This document shows, one piece after another, positions 27,247 through 35,987 of a DNA stretch of 64,000 nt; positions within the stretch are counted from its first letter, which is position 1, and every line of letters begins with the position of its first letter. The stretch covers positions 248,001 to 312,000 of the forward strand of contig JAVJSI010000014.1 in NCBI GenBank assembly GCA_040219515.1. Reading direction: 5' to 3'. Origin of the DNA: Acidimicrobiales bacterium (GTDB lineage Bacteria > Actinomycetota > Acidimicrobiia > Acidimicrobiales > Aldehydirespiratoraceae). Below the pieces are notes generated by a model. It had not been told where the DNA came from and did not search any database. It was given only the letters and a program-made list of their open reading frames with translations. The translations under genes and the position numbers were made by a program.

Positions 27247-28176
27247 ATGGACACACGACAGATCGGTGGGCTCGAGGTTTCGGCGGTGGGCCTCGGGTGC
27301 AACAACTTCGGCATGCGTATCGACGCCGACCAGACCCGCAAGGTGGTCGACGCGGCCATCGAGGCGGGGATCAACTACTTCGACACGGCCGAGGGCTACG
27401 GCGGTGGAAAGTCCGAGGAGTTCCTCGGGGCCGCGCTGGCCGGTCGGCGAGACCAGGTGTGCATCGCCACCAAGTGGGGGATGCTGCCGGTGGAGAACGG
27501 CCCGGCCAACGGCACCCGCGAGGCCGTGCGCTCGGCGATCGAGGGCAGCCTGCGTCGGCTCGGCACCGACCACATCGACCACTATCAGTTCCACAATCCC
27601 GACCCGGCGACGCCCATCGCCGAGACGCTCGCAGCGCTCGACGAGCTGGTGCGCGAGGGCAAGGTCCGCGAGATCGGCTGTTCGAACTTCTCGGCCGAAC
27701 AGCTCGACGAGGCCGCGGCCGTGTCCGAGGCTGCCGGGTCGGCCCGATTCGTCACGGTGCAGAACCACTACAGCCTGCTCACCCGTGACCCCGAGACCAA
27801 CGGCGTGCTCGATGCTTGTGCCCGTCACTCGATCGGGTTCGTCCCGTACTTCCCTCTCGAATCGGGTCTGCTGACCGGCAAGTACAAGGCCGGCGAGGAT
27901 CTGCCCGAGGACAGCCGTCTCGCGGCATGGGGCGACCGGGCCGGCGCGTTCATCACCGACGAGCGCCTGGCCACCGTCGACGCGCTCTCGACCTGGGCCG
28001 CCGAGCGGGGCCACACCGTGCTCGATGCAGCCATGAGCTGGCTCACGTCCAACCCGCAGGTTGCCACTGTCATCTCCGGCGCCACCAAGGTCGAACAGGT
28101 CACCGGCAACGTCGCCGCCGGCTCCTGGCCCATGACCCCTGACGACCGTACGACCCTTGAGTCCCTCCTCCCGTAG
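27247..28176 (+). CDS. Aldo/keto reductase
   Basis: 309 residues, TIM-barrel AKR. It shows GLEVSAVGLGCNNFG, INYFDTAEGYGGGKSEE (catalytic Asp and Tyr), IATKWG (catalytic Lys), HIDHYQFHNPD (catalytic His) and the NADPH-binding REIGCSNFS and ISGATKVEQV regions. It reduces aldehydes or ketones with NADPH in the cytoplasm; the closest style is the YghZ/L-glyceraldehyde-type subgroup. ATG 27247 is chosen because CATGAT lies six bases upstream, whereas the earlier in-frame start at 27229 lacks such a signal. Confidence 0.88.
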   Translation: MDTRQIGGLEVSAVGLGCNNFGMRIDADQTRKVVDAAIEAGINYFDTAEGYGGGKSEEFLGAALAGRRDQVCIATKWGMLPVENGPANGTREAVRSAIEGSLRRLGTDHIDHYQFHNPDPATPIAETLAALDELVREGKVREIGCSNFSAEQLDEAAAVSEAAGSARFVTVQNHYSLLTRDPETNGVLDACARHSIGFVPYFPLESGLLTGKYKAGEDLPEDSRLAAWGDRAGAFITDERLATVDALSTWAAERGHTVLDAAMSWLTSNPQVATVISGATKVEQVTGNVAAGSWPMTPDDRTTLESLLP

Positions 28177-28182
28177 CAGCAG

Positions 28183-28219
28183 CGTTGCATCCGGGGTCAG
28201 ACCCCCGTTGCATCCGGGG
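28183..28219. repeat. REP-like repeat, single arm (copy 3)
   Basis: One arm only: GTTGCATCCGGGGTCAGACC followed by CCCGTTGCATCCGGGG. The palindromic core GGGGTCAGACCCC is intact, and TTGCATCCGGGG occurs twice as a direct repeat around it. It lies seven bases after the aldo/keto reductase stop and ~40 bases before the heliorhodopsin start. Confidence 0.85.
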
Positions 28220-28259
28220 ACGGGTTTGGTGCCGTAGGGCAGGGGGAAGGATCCTGCCT

Positions 28260-29054
28260 ATGTTGAACTTCGAACGAGAGACCGTCGACATCGGTGACAC
28301 TCGGCTCAGTCGACTACGCCGATTCAACCTGTTGATGGGCGCGCTCCATCTCGTGTCCGGTGCACTGATGGTCGTGCTCGGCAACGACTTCGAGCTCGAG
28401 GTCAGCTCGTTCAGCCTCGGCGGTCCGCCCGGCACGCCGATCGCCGACGGCACCATCGACGTCGTCACCGGCGTGCCGCTCGCCTGGGGAACCGCAGCGT
28501 TCCTCTTCCTGTCGGCCTTCTTCCACTTCCTGATCGGCACGGTCGGCTTCGGCGCCTATGCCTCGGAACTCCGTCATGGACGCAACCGGTTCCGCTGGGT
28601 CGAGTACGCGCTGTCGTCGACGCTGATGATCGTTCTCATCGCGCTGGTCACAGGCATCACCGATCTTGCCGCGCTCATCGCGATCGCGTTCGTCAACGCG
28701 GCGATGATCCTGTTCGGCTGGATCATGGAGATGGTCAACGACGCCGAGCGGCCCACCTGGTGGACGCCGTTCTGGTTCGGGTCGATCGCCGGCATCGCCC
28801 CGTGGTTGGCGATCGCGACGTATCTCGTGATCAACGTCAACCGGGAGGGCGCCGAGGGTCCGCCGACGTTCGTCTACGGCATCATCGTGACGATCTTCGT
28901 ACTGTTCAACGTGTTTGCCATCAACCAGTGGTTGCAGTACCGCCGGGTCGGGCGTTGGGCCGACTACGTCTACGGCGAGACCGTCTACATCGTGCTCAGC
29001 CTCGTGGCCAAGAGCGCGCTCGCCTGGCAGATCTTCGTCAACACCCTGATCTGA
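28260..29054 (+). CDS. Heliorhodopsin
   Basis: 264 residues with seven membrane helices. Retinal-binding Lys251 is in VLSLVAKSALAWQIF. Helix 3 has RFRWVEYALSSTLM with Glu115 placed as Schiff-base counterion and Ser119/Ser120. Helix 6/7 carries NQWLQYRRVGRWADYVYGE. All are heliorhodopsin hallmarks and unlike type 1 pumps (no DTE/NDQ motif). The N-terminus starts in the cytoplasm in this family. Heliorhodopsins are slow-photocycle light sensors without proven pumping; links to glutamine synthetase and photolyase have been reported in other bacteria. ATG 28260 has AAGGAT seven bases upstream. REP arms flank the gene. No carotenoid-cleavage gene is in the window. Confidence 0.95.
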   Translation: MLNFERETVDIGDTRLSRLRRFNLLMGALHLVSGALMVVLGNDFELEVSSFSLGGPPGTPIADGTIDVVTGVPLAWGTAAFLFLSAFFHFLIGTVGFGAYASELRHGRNRFRWVEYALSSTLMIVLIALVTGITDLAALIAIAFVNAAMILFGWIMEMVNDAERPTWWTPFWFGSIAGIAPWLAIATYLVINVNREGAEGPPTFVYGIIVTIFVLFNVFAINQWLQYRRVGRWADYVYGETVYIVLSLVAKSALAWQIFVNTLI

Positions 29055-29057
29055 CTC

Positions 29058-29082
29058 CAACTGCAACGGGGGTCTGACCCCA
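29058..29082. repeat. REP-like repeat, single arm (copy 4)
   Basis: One complementary arm, CTGCAACGGGGGTCTGACCC then CA, four bases after the heliorhodopsin stop. Together with copy 3 it places the heliorhodopsin gene between inverted arms of the same repeat. Confidence 0.8.
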
Positions 29083-29092
29083 AGAGGGCTGG

Positions 29093-31270
29093 TCAGGTGG
29101 TGATGGTGCGGTAGAGGCGGGCGATGAAGGCGGCCATCTGTTCGCGGGTCACGTTGTCCGCCGGCGCATAGGTGGTCGGCGAGGTACCGGTGGTGACACC
29201 GAGTCCGGCGATGCAGCCGATGTCGCCACCGGCGAAGGAGCCGGCCGGGACGTCGCGGAACGGGTGGGGCAGGGGCGAACTGCAGTCGACGAGCAGGGCC
29301 GACAGCACGGCGGTCGACGGTCCCGAGCTCGCGCTGACGCCCGCACTGTTGCGGGCCGTGACGGTGAACGAGTAGGTGACCCAATTGATCAGGCCGTTGA
29401 CGACGCACGAGGTTGCCGGGGCCGTGGCCGTGCACGATCCGCCGGGAGAACCGGTCACGGTGTAGGTGAGGTCAGGGTCGCCACCGTCGTCGGCCGGCGC
29501 GGTCCACGACACCGTCGCCGACGTGGTCGTGCGGTCCGCGGTGACCGCGGTGGGCGCGCCCGGGGCCGTGGCCACGAGCTCTGTCGGGGGAGTGGGGAGC
29601 AGAAGCTCACCGGTGCCGAACACGTTGTCCGACCCGGCGGCGCCGCGGTCAGCGGAGGCGCGGTCGAGGAGGAACGATCGAAGGGTCGGCGGAGTGGTCG
29701 CCGATCGGGACTGCAGCACGAGCGCAGCGGCGCCGGCGACGACGGGGGTGGCGGCACTCGTGCCGTTGAAGCAGTCGGTGAGGCTGGTGGCGACGCAGGA
29801 CTGCCCACTCATGTCGGGCTTGACCCGCAGGTCGTTGGTCGGACCCTGCGAGCTGTAGGTCGCAATGGCGTTGCCGGTGGCGGGGTCGATCGCGCCGATC
29901 GACATCGCGCCGGGGTTGGCGGAGTCCGACGCCGGGCCGGAGGCGCTGAACGGGTTCGAGGAGTGCTCGAATCCATTCGAGTTCAGCATGAACTCGAGCA
30001 CGTCACCGTTGGTACCACCGTTGGGGGAGAAGAGTCGGATCGTGAGGTAGGCAATGCTGCCGGTCTGGCCGCAGGTGTCGAACTGCTCGACGGGATCGGA
30101 GGTGGGCTGCGCGTCGTAGCTTCCGCCAATGACGTTGAAGGACGAGTCCAGGATCTGGATGTCGTAATCCGTGGCGTTCGGGTCGCCCCAGTCGCTCCAG
30201 CGCACACCATTGCTGAATCCGCAGAAGAAGCCGAGGGTCTCGTCCCCCGGGGCGAACTCGATGTAGCCGTCACCGTCTTGGTCGACCCACTGGCCGCGCC
30301 AGTACGACCCGCCGGAGGCGCCGGACGCGCTGGCGTTGTTTCCGGCGGAGTTGAGCCAGAGCATGCCATCGGCGACGGCGTTGTCCATCACCGCGGCGAG
30401 CGGGCCCGTGCCGTTGCCGGGTCCGTCATATTGCGCCGTGAGGGAACGGGAGATGATGTCGACGCCGTTGGCGTCGAAGTAGTCGACCGCGGCTTGGGTG
30501 TCGGCAGTGGAGATGGCGAGGGCAATGTAGATCTCGGCACCCGGTGCCATGTCGTGGATGAGTTCCGCGACGTTGTTGCCGTGGTTGTTGCTGGCGTCGA
30601 ACACACTGCACGATCCGCCGTTGACTCGGCAGAACGTGCCCGACGCCGGCGGCAGATCGCCCGACGCGACGGCGGCGTTCCAGTTGGCTTCGTGGAACAC
30701 GTCGATGATGCCGATTGTGACGCCGGAGCCGTCCCAGCCGGCTGCATGCCAGTCGTCGGCATTCGACTCGACGACGTGATCGCCGGTCGTGCCGCCCGCT
30801 TGGCCGGGACCGGCCGCGTTGGTTGCGCCGGCGCCGTCTTCGATGGCGGACTCGCGGGGCACGGTGAGGTACTTGATCGCCGGTTGTGCTTCGAGTGCTT
30901 CGAGGCGGTCGACCGGGACGAAGGCTTCGATCAGCCAGCCGTCGACCTCGCCGGTGATGGTGCCACCCGCCGCCGTGACGAGTGAACGAGCCTCGCCCGC
31001 GGTTGTGGTGTCGACGTAGTGCACCTCGACCAGAACCTCCTGCGTCGGTGACGCGCCGCTGAGCGAAAGGCCATCGTCGAGGAGTTCGACCGCGGTTCGC
31101 AGGTCAGAACTGGACAGCGTCGAGCCGTCCTTGGCCGGCGTCGGTGGCAGGGTGGCTGGTGCGCCGGTGGTCGGGTCGGACGCCGAGGCGGTTGCCGCCA
31201 TCGTGGCGGCGACCAGTGCCGCGGCGGCGATGATCGCCCCGGTCCGTCGGAGAATGGGTCGCCCGTTCAT
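29093..31270 (-). CDS. Secreted subtilisin-like (S8) serine protease with FN3 and S-layer-homology-like ends
   Basis: 725 residues. A signal peptide (1-~31: basic MNGRPILRR, hydrophobic core, ATASAS) and an I9-like propeptide (about 55-140) come first. The peptidase domain has Asp190 in TIGIIDVFHE, His230 in SNNHGNNVAELIH, the oxyanion Asn in NSAGNN, and Ser505 in FNGTSAATPVVAG. One fibronectin-III-like domain follows, then a ~60-residue SLH-like motif FRDVPAGSFAGGDIGCIAGL..TREQMAAFIARLYR. The enzyme should act outside the cell. ATG 31270 is preferred over upstream in-frame codons because it starts the signal peptide and GGAG lies eight bases upstream. Confidence 0.88.
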   Translation of the reverse strand: MNGRPILRRTGAIIAAAALVAATMAATASASDPTTGAPATLPPTPAKDGSTLSSSDLRTAVELLDDGLSLSGASPTQEVLVEVHYVDTTTAGEARSLVTAAGGTITGEVDGWLIEAFVPVDRLEALEAQPAIKYLTVPRESAIEDGAGATNAAGPGQAGGTTGDHVVESNADDWHAAGWDGSGVTIGIIDVFHEANWNAAVASGDLPPASGTFCRVNGGSCSVFDASNNHGNNVAELIHDMAPGAEIYIALAISTADTQAAVDYFDANGVDIISRSLTAQYDGPGNGTGPLAAVMDNAVADGMLWLNSAGNNASASGASGGSYWRGQWVDQDGDGYIEFAPGDETLGFFCGFSNGVRWSDWGDPNATDYDIQILDSSFNVIGGSYDAQPTSDPVEQFDTCGQTGSIAYLTIRLFSPNGGTNGDVLEFMLNSNGFEHSSNPFSASGPASDSANPGAMSIGAIDPATGNAIATYSSQGPTNDLRVKPDMSGQSCVATSLTDCFNGTSAATPVVAGAAALVLQSRSATTPPTLRSFLLDRASADRGAAGSDNVFGTGELLLPTPPTELVATAPGAPTAVTADRTTTSATVSWTAPADDGGDPDLTYTVTGSPGGSCTATAPATSCVVNGLINWVTYSFTVTARNSAGVSASSGPSTAVLSALLVDCSSPLPHPFRDVPAGSFAGGDIGCIAGLGVTTGTSPTTYAPADNVTREQMAAFIARLYRTITT

Positions 31271-31431
31271 AGTGATCTCCCGTATCACCCGTGGGTGATC
31301 GCCTCGCCTTGTATCGGCACGCCCTGCACCGCCGAGTGACAGTGGTACCACTTTCGGTGGTCAGCTGCCAGTGTCCGCCCATCATTTCAGATCGGTACGG
31401 GCTACTCCAGCGTCGGTGCCGCGGCCCGCCG

Positions 31432-33891
31432 TCACTCCGCCAGGACGAGACCTCGGGTGCCGTCGATTCGGACTCGTTGCCCATCGCGCAGCGTGCTTGT
31501 GGCGGTGCCGGTGCCGAGCACGGCAGGGATGCCGTGCTCGCGGGCGGCGATCGCCGCGTGGCTCAGCACGCCGCCGCCGTCGGCGACGATGGCCCGGGCC
31601 AAGGGGAACAGGGGTGCCCACGACGGGCTCGTCACCTGGCAGACGAGCACGTCACCGTCGACGAGTCGATGCATGTCCGCGTGACTCCGGATCACCCGTA
31701 CCGTGCCCTCGGCGACACCGGCGGATGCGGCCACCCCGGCCAGGATGACGTCGTCATCGGCCGGCGGCGGTCCGACGACGGGGTATTCGTGGGCGACGAC
31801 CCACAGCACTGGTTCGTTCACCTGGCGCAGTGCTCGAGGGAGTCGACTCGTATCGGGCGGTTCGCCCTGGGCGCCAATGGTGGCTGGACCGGGATTGGCG
31901 CGGACCCATGCCTCTTCGCCTCGCCGCTGCACGACCAGGGCGGCGAGGTCTGCCGGGTCCGGGCTGGCGGCCGGAGCGGTCAGCGCGTCGCAGAGCTCGT
32001 CGACGGTGAGGTACGCGGCATCGGCCGGTGTGGAGATGGTGCCGCACCCAGCGAGCCGTCGCCCGGACTCGAGCATGGCGAGCCGCAGCACGGCAAGGGG
32101 CCGGTCGCCGACGATGATCGTGTTGTCGTCGCGCAGGGGATAGACGGCGCGGGCGGCGGCCAGTACCCGATCGAACTCGTCCCGCCGGGCCGGGGAGAAC
32201 GCGGCCCGGGCGCGCTCGGCCGCGTCGATCGCCGCAGCATGGTCGACCGCCTCGGGTTCGGCCAACAGCAGCTGTGTCACCATGCGGGGACGCTCGGCCA
32301 GAACTGGCATGCCGGCGTCGTAGTTGACCGATGCCCAACCGTGTTCGGCCACCCAGTCGTCGACCTGGGTGGCGAGATCGGCATGCACGGATGCGAGCGC
32401 GTCGACCGGTTCGCCGGGGCGGGCTTCGAGGGCGGCGAGCGCGCCGTCGGTGCGGCGGATACGCGTTCGGATGTCGTCGAGCGCATCGTCGGCGGCCCGG
32501 GTGGCGGCCGAGTGGCCGCCCAACATCGTGGCGATTGCCGCATCATCCCAGCCGAGTTCCTCCGCCACCAGCGTGTTGAGCGCGTGCAGGCGTTGGGCCC
32601 AGGGCATCACCAGACGGAAGTGGATCCGTTGACCGTCCTTGACCAGCGTGACCGCCGCGCGCATGTGGGCGGCGAGGGCCGCGTCGTCGAGCGTGTCCGG
32701 ATCGATGGCTGCGAGGTCGGCGGCGCGGCCGGCCATGTGCGCCCGGTCGTGGTCGTGCCACTCGTCGACCCAGCGCTGCACCTGGTTGTCCGCGATGAGT
32801 CGACGGGCGATGGCGGTGCGGCGACGGAGTTCGGGAACGAGCCGGGAGGCGATGCCGAGCACGAATGCGGGTGGGGGCTTGCCGGCGCCGTCGGCATCGC
32901 CGAACGCGGGCATCACGCGGCCGTAGATCTCGCCGCCGACGAAGACCTGTTCAAGACCTCGGATGAGCATGCCCACCTCGTCGAACACCGCGCGGACGTC
33001 CTCGTCGCAGGCCCAGAGCAGCGACCAGCCGAACGGCGTCATCGGCTCGGGATAGTGGGCGGTGTCCTTCTGCCAGTTGTTGCCCTCGGGTAGAGCCGGT
33101 TGGATCGGGAGCGTCGTGATGGGCCGGGCCTGGACGAGCCAGAGGGTGTCGTCGGCCATGGCCCACTCGATGTCGTGCGGGCGACCGAACGAGGCCTCGA
33201 CGGCACGAGCGGCGTCGGCCACCCGCAGGGCGATCTCGGTGGGTAGCGCCTGCGCCTGGCCGGTTCTCGCGGTGCCGCCGGCCACGTCGACCCGGGTGCC
33301 GCGAACGGTCAGGTCGGCGCCGATCACCTCGCCCTGCACGAGCGCCTCGCCGAGGCCGGAGGTGGCGGCCACGCGCACGACGTCGCGCGCACCGGTGATC
33401 GGGTCGGCGCTGAAGGCGACGCCGGCCCACTCCGCGGGCACGAGGTGCTGGAGCACGACCGCGATCTCTCCGGCGGCGCCGTGTTCACGGCCGGCCTGCG
33501 CTGATTCGTCGAGGCAGTGGCGTATGGCGGCGAGCGTGTCCTCGGTCCCGGTGACGTCGAGCACCGTGGCGGTCGCCCCGGCGTGGGCCCGGGTCGTGCC
33601 GTCCTCCCACGTGGTCGACGTGCGTACGGCGAGCGGTCCGTCCAGACGGCTGCACGCGTCGGCCACCGCAGCCGCGATCGTCGCCGGTGCCTCGCCGTCG
33701 GGCCAGGCGGCGGCGATACCGACGGGGAGGACCACACCGTCGGGCACGGCGAATCCGGCGGACCGCAATCGAGCCAATCCGGCCCCCTTCGTGCCGGCCA
33801 CGTCGGCGTCCGCGGCGCGGGGGTCGTCGAGGTCGACCATGGCGAACGGGGGAAGCGCCGAGCCGGCAGTGGATGCGATGGGTGTGGTCAT
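31432..33891 (-). CDS. PEP/pyruvate-binding phosphotransferase, rifampin-phosphotransferase-like
   Basis: 819 residues in three parts. An ATP-grasp PEP/pyruvate-binding domain (about 12-320) has GTKGAGLARLRSAGFAVPDG, RTSTTWED and VQARPITTLP. A helical central domain (330-700) follows. The C-terminal swivelling phosphohistidine domain has ADGGGVLSHAAIAAREHGIP with His778. This order is that of PEP synthase fragments and rifampin phosphotransferase; the central helical domain would select the acceptor. The ATG overlaps the TetR stop (ATGA), so regulator and enzyme are one operon, a layout common for drug-modifying or detoxifying enzymes. The true acceptor is unknown. Confidence 0.82.
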   Translation of the reverse strand: MTTPIASTAGSALPPFAMVDLDDPRAADADVAGTKGAGLARLRSAGFAVPDGVVLPVGIAAAWPDGEAPATIAAAVADACSRLDGPLAVRTSTTWEDGTTRAHAGATATVLDVTGTEDTLAAIRHCLDESAQAGREHGAAGEIAVVLQHLVPAEWAGVAFSADPITGARDVVRVAATSGLGEALVQGEVIGADLTVRGTRVDVAGGTARTGQAQALPTEIALRVADAARAVEASFGRPHDIEWAMADDTLWLVQARPITTLPIQPALPEGNNWQKDTAHYPEPMTPFGWSLLWACDEDVRAVFDEVGMLIRGLEQVFVGGEIYGRVMPAFGDADGAGKPPPAFVLGIASRLVPELRRRTAIARRLIADNQVQRWVDEWHDHDRAHMAGRAADLAAIDPDTLDDAALAAHMRAAVTLVKDGQRIHFRLVMPWAQRLHALNTLVAEELGWDDAAIATMLGGHSAATRAADDALDDIRTRIRRTDGALAALEARPGEPVDALASVHADLATQVDDWVAEHGWASVNYDAGMPVLAERPRMVTQLLLAEPEAVDHAAAIDAAERARAAFSPARRDEFDRVLAAARAVYPLRDDNTIIVGDRPLAVLRLAMLESGRRLAGCGTISTPADAAYLTVDELCDALTAPAASPDPADLAALVVQRRGEEAWVRANPGPATIGAQGEPPDTSRLPRALRQVNEPVLWVVAHEYPVVGPPPADDDVILAGVAASAGVAEGTVRVIRSHADMHRLVDGDVLVCQVTSPSWAPLFPLARAIVADGGGVLSHAAIAAREHGIPAVLGTGTATSTLRDGQRVRIDGTRGLVLAE

Positions 33892-34532
33892 GTGGCCCCC
33901 TTGGTGCGGGTGTTCTCAGGCTTGTTCGTGGCGGACCCGGGGTCGGGTAGTCGGCCGTGTTCGGCCGCGTCGATCAGCGTCTCGGTCGCCCAGTTGACGA
34001 GTCGAGCAACGTCGTCGGAGGTGAGGCCGTATTCCTTGGTCAACCAGAACCAGCTGCGGTGGCTGGCGAGATGGCGCAGCATGATGGCGATCGCGTTGGC
34101 ATCGGCGGTCGGCGCCGACGGCATCTGTGCGGCGAGGAACTCGGTGAGCTGCGCGGTGCGTGCGGCCCGGTCCCGGTCGCCGCCGACGTTGCCCAGCGGC
34201 ATCTGAGCGAAAGCCTCACTGATGCCGCCGAGCTGCTCGAAAATCGTGGAGTTGATGGCGACGGCGTCGGTGAAGTCGGCAAGGGTCTCGAGGTCGGCGG
34301 CCTGGCGTTGGCCGAGCGCCCTTGTCCGTTCGTTGACCACCTCGCCCAGCGCGTCGAGCATGTCCTCACGGGTGGCAAAGTGGTTGTACAAGGTGCGCAG
34401 CGACACGCCGGCCCGTTCGGCCACCTCCTTCATCGTGAAATCGAGGTGGTGACGCTCGGTCACGAGGGCGGCGCAAGCGTCGACGATCGCCTGTCGCCCG
34501 AGCGCTCGCTGTCGTGTGCGCAGATCCTTCAT
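33888..34532 (-). CDS. TetR-family transcriptional regulator
   Basis: 214 residues. The helix-turn-helix LDFTMKEVAERAGVSLRTLY with NHFATREDML is in the first 60 residues, followed by a helical ligand domain. ATG 34532 (start KDLRTRQRALG) is preferred over 34556 because TATCAT lies six bases before it. It heads an operon with the PEP-utilising enzyme (4-bp overlap). A 5+5 palindrome GCACA-N3-TGTGC at 34553-34565, just upstream of the -10 box, is a plausible autoregulatory operator. Confidence 0.9.
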   Translation of the reverse strand: MKDLRTRQRALGRQAIVDACAALVTERHHLDFTMKEVAERAGVSLRTLYNHFATREDMLDALGEVVNERTRALGQRQAADLETLADFTDAVAINSTIFEQLGGISEAFAQMPLGNVGGDRDRAARTAQLTEFLAAQMPSAPTADANAIAIMLRHLASHRSWFWLTKEYGLTSDDVARLVNWATETLIDAAEHGRLPDPGSATNKPENTRTKGAT

Positions 34533-34538
34533 GCACGG

Positions 34539-34565
34539 ATGATACGCAACGTGCACAAAGTGTGC
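34539..34565 (-). promoter_or_regulatory. TetR promoter (TATCAT) and GCACA-N3-TGTGC operator
   Basis: TATCAT (34539-34544) is six bases before ATG 34532. The palindrome GCACA-AAG-TGTGC (34553-34565) is centred 17 bases upstream of the -10 box, where a repressor would block polymerase. Confidence 0.55.
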
Positions 34566-34599
34566 AATGAGCGCTCGTCGAGTCTCGCCTCGTCGAGCC

Positions 34600-35838
34600 C
34601 TACGAGAGGATCTCGAACGTCAGGCCGGCGTGGGTCCGGAGAGCCTCGATCAGGTGATCGCCGAGGGCGGTGGTCGGGGTCCAGAACCCGCCGGGCACCG
34701 AATCAGTGCCGGTGCGGGGGCGGGCAAGGAGCACCGATGCGCACTCGCCCAGCATCTTCGCGGTGGATCCGTAGCCCGGGTCGCGATCGCCGGTGACCTT
34801 GGTGTCGATGGTGCCGCCGTCGGCGGTGGTGCCGTACAACCGGATGTCGAAGAAGCCGGCTTCCTGCGCCTCGGGACTGGGGCCGTCGCCGGGCTCGGGG
34901 AGTACCCGGCCCAGGAGCTTGCGGGCGGGGCCGAAGGCGGCGACGCCCATGAACCCGCCGAGACCACCGGCGAGCCCTGCAGCCTTGGCCGCGCCGAGCG
35001 GGCCGGCCCCCATCATCATCGCCTCGTCGTAGAGGAAGTCGTCGCCCCAGGGCCGGTCCAGCAACGCGTGGGTGCGGTGTACGACCCGGGTGTTGATCGC
35101 CGCCATCACGAACGGTGCGACCCACTCGCCCGACGCGTCGTCCTTCTTCGGGACGACGATGTTGGGCTGATCCACGCCGGTGCGCATGCCGTCGGGGGCG
35201 AGTGCGTAGGGGTTGGCGAGCAGCTTGCGCAGGCCCGGGTCGCCGGCCGTTTCCTCCATGACGTTCATCATGCTGGCGATGGTGCCGCCGCTGGCCCCTC
35301 CCTTCATGGCCTTGACCCGCATGGCGATGCGAGAGCACGGCAGACCGAACCGCCCGATCGCCGCCTGTTGGGTGAACCACACGCCGAGGTCCGACGGGAT
35401 TGAGTCGAACCCACACGAGTGCACGATGCGGGCGCCGCTCTGTTCGGCCGCCGGGCCGTGGGCGTCGATCATCTTCTGCATCCACTGCGGTTCGCCGGTG
35501 AGGTCGCAATAGTCGGTGCCGGCCGTGGCGCATGCAGCCACGAGTGCTGATCCGTAGAGCGCGTAGGGGCCGACCGTGGAGATCACGAGTCGGGCCGACG
35601 TCGCCAGCGAAGCCACGTCGTCGGCATCGGCGGCGTCGGCCACGATGCGGGGCACGTCGGCGCCGGTTTCGGCCGCGACCGAGCCGAGCTTGGCCCCGTT
35701 GCGACCCGCGATCGCCCAGCGGAGGTCGCCGTCGATCCCATGCCGGTCGACCAGGTACCGGCAGAGGATCTGACCGACGAAGCTCGTGGCGCCGAAGACC
35801 ACGATGTCGTAGGGGCGATCAGCAGGAGGAGTGGACAT
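34600..35838 (-). CDS. Saccharopine-dehydrogenase-like NAD(P) reductase (trans-acting enoyl reductase type)
   Basis: 412 residues. The N-terminal Rossmann motif is YDIVVFGATSFVGQILCRYL, then WAIAGRNGAKL and ISTVGPYALYGS, then the TDYCDLTGEPQW and HSCGFDSIPSDLG signatures. These match the family that includes mycobacterial Rv2449c and the trans-acting enoyl reductase Rv2953. A Gly-rich segment (about 290-320) may be a membrane-associated hairpin. A role in lipid double-bond reduction is inferred from the family only. ATG 35838 has TAGTGT seven bases upstream; 35862 is the alternative start. Confidence 0.85.
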   Translation of the reverse strand: MSTPPADRPYDIVVFGATSFVGQILCRYLVDRHGIDGDLRWAIAGRNGAKLGSVAAETGADVPRIVADAADADDVASLATSARLVISTVGPYALYGSALVAACATAGTDYCDLTGEPQWMQKMIDAHGPAAEQSGARIVHSCGFDSIPSDLGVWFTQQAAIGRFGLPCSRIAMRVKAMKGGASGGTIASMMNVMEETAGDPGLRKLLANPYALAPDGMRTGVDQPNIVVPKKDDASGEWVAPFVMAAINTRVVHRTHALLDRPWGDDFLYDEAMMMGAGPLGAAKAAGLAGGLGGFMGVAAFGPARKLLGRVLPEPGDGPSPEAQEAGFFDIRLYGTTADGGTIDTKVTGDRDPGYGSTAKMLGECASVLLARPRTGTDSVPGGFWTPTTALGDHLIEALRTHAGLTFEILS

Positions 35839-35845
35839 GGTCGAG

Positions 35846-35851
35846 ACACTA
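35846..35851 (-). promoter_or_regulatory. -10 box TAGTGT for the reductase at 35838
   Basis: TAGTGT lies seven bases before ATG 35838. Confidence 0.5.
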
Positions 35852-35950
35852 GGTGCTCTCACCCGGCGCCCGGCCTCCGCCCGCCCGGCCCACCCTGTCG
35901 GAGGTGCCGGCGCCGGCGATCTCGGGGTTTCGACCCGCCCGGACTGGGTA

Positions 35951-35963
35951 GGTAACCGTTACC
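35951..35963. promoter_or_regulatory. Palindrome GGTAAC-C-GTTACC upstream of glsB-like gene
   Basis: Perfect 6+6 inverted repeat with one central base, 24 bases before ATG 35988 and upstream of its RBS. Possible operator or part of the promoter (its half GTTACC could serve as a -10). Confidence 0.45.
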
Positions 35964-35987
35964 TCTCTCACACGGAAGGAATCGTTC

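Noticed and set aside
24154-28014. A 1286-codon open frame on the minus strand across glutamate dehydrogenase, MpaB-like and AKR genes
   Set aside because: Shadow of three well-supported plus-strand genes in very GC-rich DNA; Arg/Gly/Val-rich composition and no domain motifs.
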